The notes beneath the pieces were generated by a model that worked only from the letters and a program-made list of their open reading frames with translations, had not been told where the DNA came from and searched no databases. From positions 1-44,103 of the forward strand of contig PUHN01000029.1 of NCBI GenBank assembly GCA_002967695.1: a DNA stretch of 44,103 bases. Direction: 5' to 3'. This stretch comes from Rhodobacteraceae bacterium WD3A24. Lineage in GTDB: Bacteria; Pseudomonadota; Alphaproteobacteria; Rhodobacterales; Rhodobacteraceae. Of the stretch, positions 16,825 to 25,021 are shown piece by piece; position 1 is the stretch's first letter, and each line of letters begins with the position of its first letter. The position numbers were made by a program, and so were the translations under genes.

Positions 16825-19800
16825 TCCGCGGCCTCCACTTTGCCGGTTGCGGGCTGGTCCAGCCAGTCGACCTTTTTCATCTTGCGAACGATGACGAACT
16901 CGTCGCGGTTGCTGCCGACGGTGCCGTAGTAGTTGAAGCCGTAGCTGAGCTGCGCGTAGCCGCCGATCATGTGCGTGGGCTTCAGCGTCGCGCGGGTGAC
17001 CGAGTTGTGGATACCCCCGCGATGGCCCGTCTTTTCCGAGCCGGGCGTGTTCACGATCTTTTCCTGGGCGTGATACATGAACAGCGTTCCCTCCTTGATG
17101 CGCTGGCTCACCACCACGCGCGCGGTCAGGGCGCCGTTGATGTTGAACGCCTCGACCCAGTCATTATCGACAAGCCCGGCCTTCTGCGCGTCCACCTCGG
17201 ACATCCACACGACCGGACCGCCACGGTTGAGCGTCAGCATCAGCAGGTTGTCGGTATAGGTCGAATGGATGCCCCATTTCTGGTGGGGCGTGATGAAGTT
17301 GAGCACCACGTGCGCCCGGTCTGGCGCGTCGTCGTTGAGACGCTCGGTCACGGTCTTGAGGTCGACGGGCGGCCGGTAGCCGGCGAAGCCCTCGCCGAAG
17401 GCGCGCATCCACAGGTGATCCTGGTAGAGCTGCTGGCGCCCCGTCAGCGTGCGCCAGGGGATCAGCTCGTGCACGTTGGTGTAGCCCGCGTTGTAGCAGA
17501 CCTCCTCGCTCTCGATCCCCGACCAGGTGGGCGAGGAGATGATCTTGCGCGGCTGCGCGGCGATGTCGCGAAAGCGGAGCTTCGTGTGATGCGCCCCCTC
17601 GGCCAGGTGGGCGTGGTGCCGGCCGGTGGGCTTTTCAAGCTGCTCCCACGCCTTGACCGCGACCTCGCCGTTGGTCTCGGGGGCAAGCATCAGGATCATC
17701 TCGGCCGCGTCGATCGCCGTCTCCAGCCTGGGCTGGCCTTTCGACGGCCCCTCCTCCTGCACTTCGCCGTTCAGGTCGCGCAGGTGCCGCACCTCGGCCC
17801 CGGTCTGCCAGGTGATGCCCTTGCCGCCGTTGCCGAGCTTCTCCAGCAGCGGCCCGATCGAGGTGAATTTCCTGTAGAGGTTGGGGTAGTCCCGCTCGAC
17901 GGCGACGTAGTTCGGCGCCGTCCGTCCCGGGATCAGCTCGCACTCGCCCTTCTTCCAGTCCCGCACCTCGGCCTGCGCCAGTTCCCCGGCGGTGTCGTGC
18001 AGCAGCGGCACCTGGACGACGTCGGTTTCCACGCCCAGAACCTCGGGCGCGACCTCGGAGAATTTCTTCGCGATCGACTTGAAGATGTCCCAGTCCGAGC
18101 GGCTCTCATACGCCGGGTCCACGGCCGCCTGCAGCGGGTGGATGAAGGGGTGCATGTCCGAGGTGTTCATGTCGTCCTTCTCGTACCAGCTGGCCGTGGG
18201 CAGAACGACGTCGGCATAGACCGCCGTGGTGGACATGCGGAAATCGATGGTCACCAGCAGGTCGAGCTTGCCGCGCGGAGCCTCGTCGTGCCAGCGGACC
18301 TCCTTGGGCATCACGCCGCCTTCCTCGCCCAGATCCTTGCCCATCACGCCGTGATCGGTGCCCAGCAGGTGCTTGAGGAAATATTCGTGCCCCTTGCCGC
18401 TGGATCCCAGCAGGTTCGAGCGCCACACGAACAGGTTGCGCGGCCAGTTCTCGGGCGCGTCCGGGTCCTGGCTCGACATTTCCAGCTCGCCCGACTTGAG
18501 TCGCTCGGCGACGTAATCCTTCACGTCCTTGCCGGCCTCCTTCGCGGCCTTGCCCACCTCCAGCGGGTTGGTGCGCAGCTGCGGCGCCGAGGGCAGCCAG
18601 CCCATCCGCTCGGCGCGGATGTTGTAGTCGATCAGGCTCACGTCCCAGTCGCCCTCGGGCGCGGTGGGCGAAAGGATCTCGCCCGCGCGCAGGGTCTCGT
18701 AGCGCCACTGGTCGGTATGGGCATACCACGCGCTGGTAGAGTTCATGTGGCGCGGCGGGCGGTTCCAGTCCAGCGCGAATGCCAGCGGTTGCCAGCCGGT
18801 CTGCGGGCGCAGCTTTTCCTGCCCGACATAATGCGACCAGCCGCCGCCCTCCTGCCCGATGCAGCCGCACATCACCAGCATGTTGATGATGCCGCGGTAG
18901 TTCATGTCCATGTGGTACCAGTGGTTCAGCCCCGCCCCGAGGATGACCATGGACTTGCCCTGCGTCTTTTCGGCGTTGGAGGCGAACTCGCGCGCCACGG
19001 CGATGATCTTCTCGCGGGCGACGCCGGTGATCTTCTCGGCCCAGGCGGGGGTGTAGGGCATGTCCTCGTCGTAGGACGTCGTCACCCACTGGCCGCCCAG
19101 GCCCCGGTCGAGCCCGTAATTCGCACAGAACAGGTCGAAGACGGTGGCGACCAGCGCCTCCTCGCCATTGGCCAGCGTCACGCGCCGGGCCGGCACGTCG
19201 CGGGTCAGCACCTCGGGGTGATCGCAGCGCACGAAGTTCCCGCTGGCCGCCCCGCCGAAATAGGGAAAGCGCACGCCCACGACCTCGTCATGGTCGGTGT
19301 CGAGGACCTGGCTCAGCCGCAGGCGCGTGGCCGCGCTGCCCGCGTGCTCCTCGAGGTTCCACTTGCCCTCTTCGCCCCAGCGGAACCCGATGGAGCCGTT
19401 CGGCGTGACGATCCGGCCCGAGGCCTCGTCATAGGCGACCGTCTTCCAGTCGGGGTTGTTGTCCTCGCCCAGCGCGTCGTCGAAATCGGATGCGCGCAGC
19501 AACCGGCCGGGCACCAGATTGCCGTCCGCCTCGTCCAGCCGCACCAGCATGGGCATGTCGGTGTATTTGCGCGCGTAGTCCTCGAAATACTCGGCCTGCC
19601 GGTCCAGGTGATACTCGCGCAGGATCACGTGGCCCATCGCCATCGACAGCGCGGCGTCCGTGCCTGCCTGCGGGTTCAGCCAGATGTCGCCGAACTTCGA
19701 CGCCTCGGAATAGTCGGGGCTGACCACGGCCGACTTGGTGCCGCGATAGCGCACCTCGGTGTAGAAATGCGCGTCGGGCGTGCGGGTCTGGGGCACGTTC

Positions 19801-20564
19801 GAGCCCCATAGCAGCAGGAACCCCGCATTGTACCAGTCCGCGCTTTCGGGCACGTCGGTCTGCTCGCCCCAGGTCTGGGGCGAGGCCGGCGGCAGGTCAC
19901 AGTACCAGTCGTAGAACGACATGCAGGTGCCGCCCAGCAGCGACAGATACCGCGTGCCCGCCGCGTACGAGACCATCGACATCGCCGGGATCGGCGAGAA
20001 CCCGAACACCCGGTCGGGGCCGTAGGTCTTCGTCGTGTAGGCATTGGCCGCGGCAACGATCTCGGTCGCCTCGTCCCAGGTGGCGCGCACGAAGCCGCCC
20101 TTGCCGCGCGTCTCGACGTAGGACGCGCGCAGGATCGGGTCCTCCTGCAGCGCCTTCCAGGCCGCCACCGGCTGCATCGTGTCGCGCAGCTTGCGCCAGG
20201 CGCGCATCAGGCTGCCCCGGATCAGCGGGTTCTTCACCCGGTTGGCCGAGTACAGGTACCAGCTGTAGGAGGCCCCGCGGGAGCAGCCGCGCGGCTCGTG
20301 GTTGGGCAGCCCGGCGCGGGTGCGCGGATAGTCGGTCTGCTGCGTCTCCCAGGTGACGATGCCGGATTTCACGTAGATCTTCCACGAACACGACCCGGTG
20401 CAGTTCACCCCGTGGGTCGAGCGCACGACCTTGTCGTGGCGCCAGCGGTTTCGGTAGACGTCCTCCCAGTCGCGGCTTTCGCGCGTGACCTGGCCGTGAC
20501 CGTTCGAGAACTGCTCCAGCTCCTTGCTGCGGAAGAAATTCAGTCGGTCCAGAAGATGGCTCAT
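16821..20564 (-). CDS. narG: Respiratory nitrate reductase alpha subunit NarG
   Basis: A 1247-residue molybdenum bis-MGD catalytic subunit that reduces nitrate to nitrite in the cytoplasm. The FS0 cluster ligands His51, Cys55, Cys59 (HGVNCTGSC) and Cys94 match the His-Cys3 pattern of NarG, and FYDWYCDLPPASPQ places the molybdenum-ligating Asp at 219. The frame is open 19 codons upstream, but MSHLLDRLNFF at 20564 has AAAGGA at good spacing and matches the usual NarG N-terminus. No twin-arginine leader is needed, and none is present, which separates it from periplasmic or outward-facing enzymes. It starts 25 bases after narK2 and overlaps narH. Confidence 0.98.
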   Translation of the reverse strand: MSHLLDRLNFFRSKELEQFSNGHGQVTRESRDWEDVYRNRWRHDKVVRSTHGVNCTGSCSWKIYVKSGIVTWETQQTDYPRTRAGLPNHEPRGCSRGASYSWYLYSANRVKNPLIRGSLMRAWRKLRDTMQPVAAWKALQEDPILRASYVETRGKGGFVRATWDEATEIVAAANAYTTKTYGPDRVFGFSPIPAMSMVSYAAGTRYLSLLGGTCMSFYDWYCDLPPASPQTWGEQTDVPESADWYNAGFLLLWGSNVPQTRTPDAHFYTEVRYRGTKSAVVSPDYSEASKFGDIWLNPQAGTDAALSMAMGHVILREYHLDRQAEYFEDYARKYTDMPMLVRLDEADGNLVPGRLLRASDFDDALGEDNNPDWKTVAYDEASGRIVTPNGSIGFRWGEEGKWNLEEHAGSAATRLRLSQVLDTDHDEVVGVRFPYFGGAASGNFVRCDHPEVLTRDVPARRVTLANGEEALVATVFDLFCANYGLDRGLGGQWVTTSYDEDMPYTPAWAEKITGVAREKIIAVAREFASNAEKTQGKSMVILGAGLNHWYHMDMNYRGIINMLVMCGCIGQEGGGWSHYVGQEKLRPQTGWQPLAFALDWNRPPRHMNSTSAWYAHTDQWRYETLRAGEILSPTAPEGDWDVSLIDYNIRAERMGWLPSAPQLRTNPLEVGKAAKEAGKDVKDYVAERLKSGELEMSSQDPDAPENWPRNLFVWRSNLLGSSGKGHEYFLKHLLGTDHGVMGKDLGEEGGVMPKEVRWHDEAPRGKLDLLVTIDFRMSTTAVYADVVLPTASWYEKDDMNTSDMHPFIHPLQAAVDPAYESRSDWDIFKSIAKKFSEVAPEVLGVETDVVQVPLLHDTAGELAQAEVRDWKKGECELIPGRTAPNYVAVERDYPNLYRKFTSIGPLLEKLGNGGKGITWQTGAEVRHLRDLNGEVQEEGPSKGQPRLETAIDAAEMILMLAPETNGEVAVKAWEQLEKPTGRHHAHLAEGAHHTKLRFRDIAAQPRKIISSPTWSGIESEEVCYNAGYTNVHELIPWRTLTGRQQLYQDHLWMRAFGEGFAGYRPPVDLKTVTERLNDDAPDRAHVVLNFITPHQKWGIHSTYTDNLLMLTLNRGGPVVWMSEVDAQKAGLVDNDWVEAFNINGALTARVVVSQRIKEGTLFMYHAQEKIVNTPGSEKTGHRGGIHNSVTRATLKPTHMIGGYAQLSYGFNYYGTVGSNRDEFVIVRKMKKVDWLDQPATGKVEAAE

Positions 20565-20589
20565 GGCTGTCTGTCCTTTCGGTGTTCGG

Positions 20590-21999
20590 TCAGGCCGCGG
20601 CGCGGCCGTGCTCGATGTCATGCAGCAGGCCGCCGCGCCGGGTGTAGACGCCGTAGGTCAGCGCCAGGCAGATGACGTAGAAGACCAAAAACATCCACAG
20701 CGCCGCCGCGGGCCCGCCCGTCATGGAGATCGAGGTGCCGTAGCTTTTCGGGATGAAGAAGGCGCCGTAGGCGGCGATGGCGCTGGTGAAGGCGATGATC
20801 GACGAGGCTTCGCGCTCGGACTGCTTGCGGGCCGCCTCCACGCCCAGATCAGGATAGAGCCGGCCGACCTCGCGGCGCATGATCACCGGGATCATCTGGA
20901 AGGTCGAGGCATTGCCCACCCCGGTGAGGAAGAACAGCGCCATGAAGCAGGCGAAAAAGCCCCAGAAATTGCCGGCGCTGTCGCCCAGCGGCAGGAACTG
21001 CAGCACGCCCCAGACCGCGACGATCATCGCAGCGAAGGTCCAGAAGGTCACGCGCCCGCCACCATACCTGTCCGACACCCATCCGGTCGCCGCGCGCGAG
21101 AGCGCGCCCACGAGCGGGCCGAGAAAGGCCAGATGCAGCATGTCGAGCTCGGGAAACTGCGTCTTCATCAGCAGCGGAAACCCCGCCGAGTAGCCGATGA
21201 AGCTGCCGAATGTGCCGGTGTAGAGCACGCACATGATCCAGTTCTGCTTGCGCTTGAGAATCTGGAGCTGATCGGAGAGCGAGGCGCGCGCATCGGCGAT
21301 GTCGTCCATCCCGAACCATGCCGCGAGCGTGGCGACGATCAGGAACGGCACCCAGACGAAGCCCGCGTTCTGCAGCCATATCCGGCCGCCCTCGTCGAGC
21401 GTCTGCGGCTCGCCGCCGATGGCGCCGAACACACCCATGGTGATGACGATCGGGACGACGAACTGCATCACCGACACGCCCAGATTGCCCAGCCCCGCAT
21501 TCAGCGCCAGCGCATTGCCCTTGCTGCGGCGGGGGTAGAAATAGGCGATATTGGCCATGCTCGAGGCGAAATTGCCGCCGCCGAAGCCGCACAGCAGCGC
21601 CAGGATCAGAAACACCGCATACGAGGTGTCGGGGTTCTGCACCGCAAGGCCGATGCCCAGAGCGGGAATGAGAAGCGAGGCGGTCGAAAGCGTTGTCCAC
21701 AGCCGGCCGCCGAAGATCGGGATCATGAAGCTGTAGAAGATGCGCAGCGTCGCCCCCGAAAGCCCCGGCAGCGCGGCCAGCCAGAACAGCTGATCGGTGG
21801 TGAACGCGAAGCCGATCGCGGGCAGCTTGGCGACGACGATCGACCAGACCATCCACACCGAAAAAGCCAGCAGGAGCGCCGGGATCGAAATCCAGAGGTT
21901 GCGGGTGGCGATGCGGTGGCCTTCGGACTTCCAGAAAGTTTCGTCCTCCGGGCGCCAGTCGGTCAGCAGATGGCCGGAATTGGAAGATGATGCAGGCAT
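20590..21999 (-). CDS. narK2: Nitrate/nitrite transporter, NarK2 type
   Basis: A 469-residue major facilitator protein with about twelve hydrophobic segments. The GFGGGNFASSMANIAYFYP segment (about 140-158) is the nitrate signature of the NNP family, and GVGNASTFQMIPVIM (about 365) is its second-half counterpart. The extended cytoplasmic insert before helix 11 (RREVGRLYPDLGVEAARKQSE) is typical of the E. coli NarK-like, NarK2 group, which exchanges nitrate for nitrite. In Paracoccus NarK1 and NarK2 form a single fused protein; here they are two genes. AAGGA lies before the start. It lies 72 bases after narK1. Confidence 0.94.
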   Translation of the reverse strand: MPASSSNSGHLLTDWRPEDETFWKSEGHRIATRNLWISIPALLLAFSVWMVWSIVVAKLPAIGFAFTTDQLFWLAALPGLSGATLRIFYSFMIPIFGGRLWTTLSTASLLIPALGIGLAVQNPDTSYAVFLILALLCGFGGGNFASSMANIAYFYPRRSKGNALALNAGLGNLGVSVMQFVVPIVITMGVFGAIGGEPQTLDEGGRIWLQNAGFVWVPFLIVATLAAWFGMDDIADARASLSDQLQILKRKQNWIMCVLYTGTFGSFIGYSAGFPLLMKTQFPELDMLHLAFLGPLVGALSRAATGWVSDRYGGGRVTFWTFAAMIVAVWGVLQFLPLGDSAGNFWGFFACFMALFFLTGVGNASTFQMIPVIMRREVGRLYPDLGVEAARKQSEREASSIIAFTSAIAAYGAFFIPKSYGTSISMTGGPAAALWMFLVFYVICLALTYGVYTRRGGLLHDIEHGRAAA

Positions 22000-22033
22000 T
22001 GGCTCTGTCCTTGGTTCCCTGGGGGATGTCGGA

Positions 22034-22061
22034 GGCGGGCCGCGCCGTGCGCCGGCCCGCC
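22034..22061 (-). other. GC-rich hairpin between narK1 and narK2
   Basis: GGCGGGCCG (22034-22042) pairs with CGGCCCGCC (22053-22061) around a ten-base loop, in the 72-base gap behind the narK1 stop. No T-run follows on the minus strand, so it looks like an mRNA-stabilising or processing structure rather than a full terminator. Confidence 0.45.
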
Positions 22062-22071
22062 GGGAAAGGCG

Positions 22072-23382
22072 TTACGGCACCGGGGCCTCGGGGACGTCGG
22101 AGAGGTATCTCTCCTCGGCCAGCGCGGGATGGCGGCGGCGCTCCATCCGGCGGATGGCCACATGCATCCAGACCGTCGAGACCGCGACGAGCACGAAGAG
22201 CAGCATGAAGGGGGCCGTCCAGACGCCGGTCAGATCCAGCAGCGCGCCGAACATGATGGGCAGGAAGAAACCGCCCAGCCCGCCAATCATGCCCACCAGC
22301 CCGCCGACCGATCCGACATGGCTGGGGTAATAGACGGGGATGTGCTTGTAGACCGCCGCCTTGCCCAGGCTCATGACGAATCCTAGGATGACCGTCAGCG
22401 CCACGAAGACCCCCACCGAGAGCCCGAAATCGAACCGGATCGGCCCGTCGATGCCCGAGACGGTGTAGCTGGTCTGGGGATAGCTCATCACGAACAGCAC
22501 GATCAGCGAGACGATGAACGTCAGATACATCACGAAGCGCGCGCCCCATTTGTCCGACATCCAGCCGCCCAGCGCCCGGAACACCGACCCCGGCAGCGAA
22601 TAGAGCCCCGCGAAGACGCCCGCCGTCGTCAGCTCCAGCCCGTAGGCGCCGGTGTAGTAGCGCGGCAGAAAGCTCGCGAGCGCGACGAAGGCGCCGAAGA
22701 CGAAGAAATAGTAGGTGGAGAACCGCCACACCTGGATATTTTTCAGCGGCGCGAGCTGCTGGCTGGTGCTCACCGGCCCCTCGCCCGTGCGGTGGCGCTC
22801 CGCGTGGACGGGGTCGGTCTTGGCGAGGGCGTAGAACAGCACCGCCGTGACCGCGAGAACGATCGCATAGACGCGCGCGGTGCCTTCCCAGCCCATCGCC
22901 ACCACCAGGAACGGCGCGGCGAAATTGGTCACCGCCGCGCCCACATTGCCCGCGCCGAAGATGCCCAGGGCGGTGCCCTGGCGCTCCTTCTCGAACCAGC
23001 GCGAGGTGTAGGCCACGCCGATGATGAAGGAGCCGCCCGCAAGCCCGAGCCCAAGCGCGGCGAGAAGGAAAATCTCGTATGTCTCCACCGAGGTGAGCAG
23101 CCAGACGGCGACCGCCGTGACCATCATCTGCAGCGGGAACATGATCCGTCCGCCGAATTGCTCGGTCCACACGCCGAGGAAGATGCGGCTGACCGATCCG
23201 GTCAGGATGGGCGTCGCCACCAGCAGGCCGAACTGCGTGTCCGACAACCCCAGGTCTTGCTTGATCTGCACGCCGATGATCGAAAAGATCGTCCAGACAG
23301 CGAAGCAGACCGTGAATGCGAAGGTACTCAGGCCCAGCGCGCGATACTGGTCGCCCCGTGTCACCCCGTCGAGTGCCGGCAT
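22072..23382 (-). CDS. narK1: Nitrate transporter, NarK1 type
   Basis: A 436-residue major facilitator protein with about twelve hydrophobic segments. The first-half signature GLGLAGGSFIIGVAYTSRWF and the second-half GFVMSLGKAAVYKHIPVYYP place it in the NNP family, NarK1 branch, which is closer to assimilatory-type transporters and is thought to be a nitrate/proton symporter that starts nitrate uptake. The open frame extends ten codons further, but the ATG at 23382 is preceded by GGAGGA and is chosen. It is the first gene of the nar operon and lies behind a perfect FNR box about 93 bases upstream of its start. Confidence 0.94.
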   Translation of the reverse strand: MPALDGVTRGDQYRALGLSTFAFTVCFAVWTIFSIIGVQIKQDLGLSDTQFGLLVATPILTGSVSRIFLGVWTEQFGGRIMFPLQMMVTAVAVWLLTSVETYEIFLLAALGLGLAGGSFIIGVAYTSRWFEKERQGTALGIFGAGNVGAAVTNFAAPFLVVAMGWEGTARVYAIVLAVTAVLFYALAKTDPVHAERHRTGEGPVSTSQQLAPLKNIQVWRFSTYYFFVFGAFVALASFLPRYYTGAYGLELTTAGVFAGLYSLPGSVFRALGGWMSDKWGARFVMYLTFIVSLIVLFVMSYPQTSYTVSGIDGPIRFDFGLSVGVFVALTVILGFVMSLGKAAVYKHIPVYYPSHVGSVGGLVGMIGGLGGFFLPIMFGALLDLTGVWTAPFMLLFVLVAVSTVWMHVAIRRMERRRHPALAEERYLSDVPEAPVP

Positions 23383-23468
23383 GGTTGTCCTCCAACTTGC
23401 TCGATGCGCCACCCGTGATGGCGCGCCATGTCTTGGCGCCAGAAAGCCGGTGCAGCCGGATCGGGGGT

Positions 23469-23482
23469 TTGATCGAAATCAA
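23469..23482. promoter_or_regulatory. Perfect FNR-type box in the narK1 promoter region
   Basis: TTGAT-CGAA-ATCAA is an exact match to the consensus TTGAT-N4-ATCAA. Its centre is about 93 bases before the narK1 ATG. If it worked at -41.5, transcription would start near 23434, leaving a leader of about 50 bases. It should bind FnrP-like or NarR-like Crp/Fnr proteins and drive anaerobic nar expression. Confidence 0.85.
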
Positions 23483-23604
23483 AAACCGAGAAATCACCTT
23501 GAAAATAAATAACTTAGATAAATTCTTCGGGTCGGGCGGGGCGAAATGCCCGCCCGACGATTGCCGGTGCGCCCGGCTGTCATTGACAAGGCCGGGATCG
23601 GGGC

Positions 23605-23618
23605 TTGATACTTGTCAA
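23605..23618. promoter_or_regulatory. FNR/NNR-type box directly upstream of the narR-like gene
   Basis: TTGAT-ACTT-GTCAA has one full FNR half-site and one NNR-type half-site (GTCAA). Its centre is only about 30 bases before the regulator's ATG, too close for ordinary class II activation of that gene. Autorepression, or a role for the divergent narK1, would fit better. Confidence 0.7.
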
Positions 23619-23640
23619 GTTCCGCGACAGGCACCCCGGC

Positions 23641-24339
23641 ATGCGTTCGACCGATTTTCATGAGATTCGCGCACTGCCCCTGTTTCGGGAGATGGGTGCG
23701 GAGCCGTTCGAGGCGCTCACACGCGGCGGATATGTGCAGACCTTCCCGCCGCAGGTCGAACTCATCACCGAGGGCGAGCACAGCGACTTTCTCCATGTCG
23801 TCATCGAGGGCAGTGTCGAGCTCTTCGCCGGCTGGAACGGGCGGGAGACGACGATGTCGATGGTCTATCCGGTCTCGACCTTCATCCTCGCCGCAACGAT
23901 CAAGGATGCCCCCTATCTGATGTCGGCGCGGACGGTGGAGCGCTCGCGGGTCGTCCTGATCCCTTCGGAGGACGTGCGCCGCATCTTCGAGGTGGACAAT
24001 GATTTCGCCCGCGCGGTCGTCGCCGAGCTGGCGCAGTGCTATCGCGGGGTGGTGAAATCGGCCAAGGACATGAAGCTGCGCAACGCGGTCGAGCGGCTCG
24101 CCAACTATCTGCTGCGCCAGCATCTGCGCAACGGGGGCCGCCCCGAGTTCGAGCTGCGCATGGAAAAGCGCCGTCTGGCCTCGTTTCTCGGCATGACGCC
24201 GGAGAACATGTCGCGCGCGCTCAAGGCGTTGCAGCCCTACGGGGTGACGGTGGACGGCCAGCGGGTGCGCATCGCCGACGCCGACGATCTGGCCGGTCTC
24301 GCCAAGCCGACGCCGCTGATCGACGACCCCGAGCACTGA
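23641..24339 (+). CDS. narR: Crp/Fnr family regulator, NarR-like
   Basis: A 232-residue protein with an N-terminal cyclic-nucleotide-binding-type beta-roll (about 30-120), a long dimer helix and a C-terminal winged helix-turn-helix; the recognition region reads RRLASFLGMTPENMSRALKAL (first 20 or so residues from about 178). It lacks the N-terminal cysteine cluster of oxygen-sensing Fnr, which groups it with NarR/NnrR-type proteins that answer to nitrite, nitrate or NO. Its position, divergent from narK1, is that of NarR in Paracoccus. A TTG start 12 codons upstream is possible but would lie inside the operator, so the ATG is preferred. NnrR is the main alternative name. Confidence 0.82.
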   Translation: MRSTDFHEIRALPLFREMGAEPFEALTRGGYVQTFPPQVELITEGEHSDFLHVVIEGSVELFAGWNGRETTMSMVYPVSTFILAATIKDAPYLMSARTVERSRVVLIPSEDVRRIFEVDNDFARAVVAELAQCYRGVVKSAKDMKLRNAVERLANYLLRQHLRNGGRPEFELRMEKRRLASFLGMTPENMSRALKALQPYGVTVDGQRVRIADADDLAGLAKPTPLIDDPEH

Positions 24340-24349
24340 ACGCGCGGCG

Positions 24350-25018
24350 TCACATCAGCGGGCTCACCCCGAACAGATAAGGATGCGCCCACAGCAAGGC
24401 CCCGTAGAGGGCCGCCCCCGCGATCAGGCGCAGGACCGCCGCGCCAGCGCTCGTGGGGCGGGGCAGCACCGGGCCTGCGGCCACCCGCGCGTGCAGGCGG
24501 AGCCACGCGTCGCCCAGCTCGCGGCGCTTGCGCCGGTCGATCAGCGGCTGACCCAGCAGGGCGAAGGCCGCGAAGGTGGCGAACAGCAGCACATGCGCCA
24601 GATCGCCGTTGGCCACCAGATGGGCCAGCGCCCAGAGCGCCAGCGCCACGAGGAAGGGATGGCGCATCCAGCGCGTGATGCCCGGCCGGGCGGGATCAAA
24701 CCGCTCGTTGCCCGCGCCGCCGAAGGAGAACGGGTTGGGCCGCCCGGCGGCGAGCGCGACGATCATGCACACGGGCAACATGACCGCCAGCGGTACATGC
24801 GCCTGCCACGGCGCCCAGCTCCAGAGCGGCACATACGGGGCGGGGCCGGCCGCGCCGATCAGCCAGGCCAGAACGCCCAGCGACAGCGCCGAATAGGCCA
24901 GCGTGAAGCCCGCCCCGCCCAGCCGCGCCACCAGCCACGGCCTGAGGGGCGGGCGGACGGGCAGGGAATGCGTCAGGAAGAACGCGATGAATGCCGCGGC
25001 GAATTCGGCCCATGCCAT
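24350..25018 (-). CDS. nnrU: NnrU family membrane protein
   Basis: A 222-residue integral membrane protein with about six hydrophobic segments. It starts with EFAAAFIAFFLTHSLPVRPP, has the GITRWMRHPFLVALALWALA segment (about 123-142), and carries PNPFSFGG before it, all of which fit the NnrU (isoprenylcysteine methyltransferase-like) family. NnrU is co-regulated with denitrification genes in Rhodobacter and is linked to nitric oxide metabolism, but its reaction is not known. It follows nnrS after three bases and converges with the regulator gene ten bases away. Confidence 0.88.
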   Translation of the reverse strand: MAWAEFAAAFIAFFLTHSLPVRPPLRPWLVARLGGAGFTLAYSALSLGVLAWLIGAAGPAPYVPLWSWAPWQAHVPLAVMLPVCMIVALAAGRPNPFSFGGAGNERFDPARPGITRWMRHPFLVALALWALAHLVANGDLAHVLLFATFAAFALLGQPLIDRRKRRELGDAWLRLHARVAAGPVLPRPTSAGAAVLRLIAGAALYGALLWAHPYLFGVSPLM

Positions 25019-25021
25019 AGC

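Noticed and set aside
16971-19811. A 946-codon open frame antisense to narG
   Set aside because: It lies entirely within narG on the opposite strand. The translation is a low-complexity Arg/Ala/Val/Gly mix with no family character. High GC makes such antisense frames common.
16821-20621. NarG start 19 codons upstream at 20621
   Set aside because: The extension is unlike NarG N-termini and has no good ribosome binding site, while the ATG at 20564 has AAAGGA and a typical sequence.
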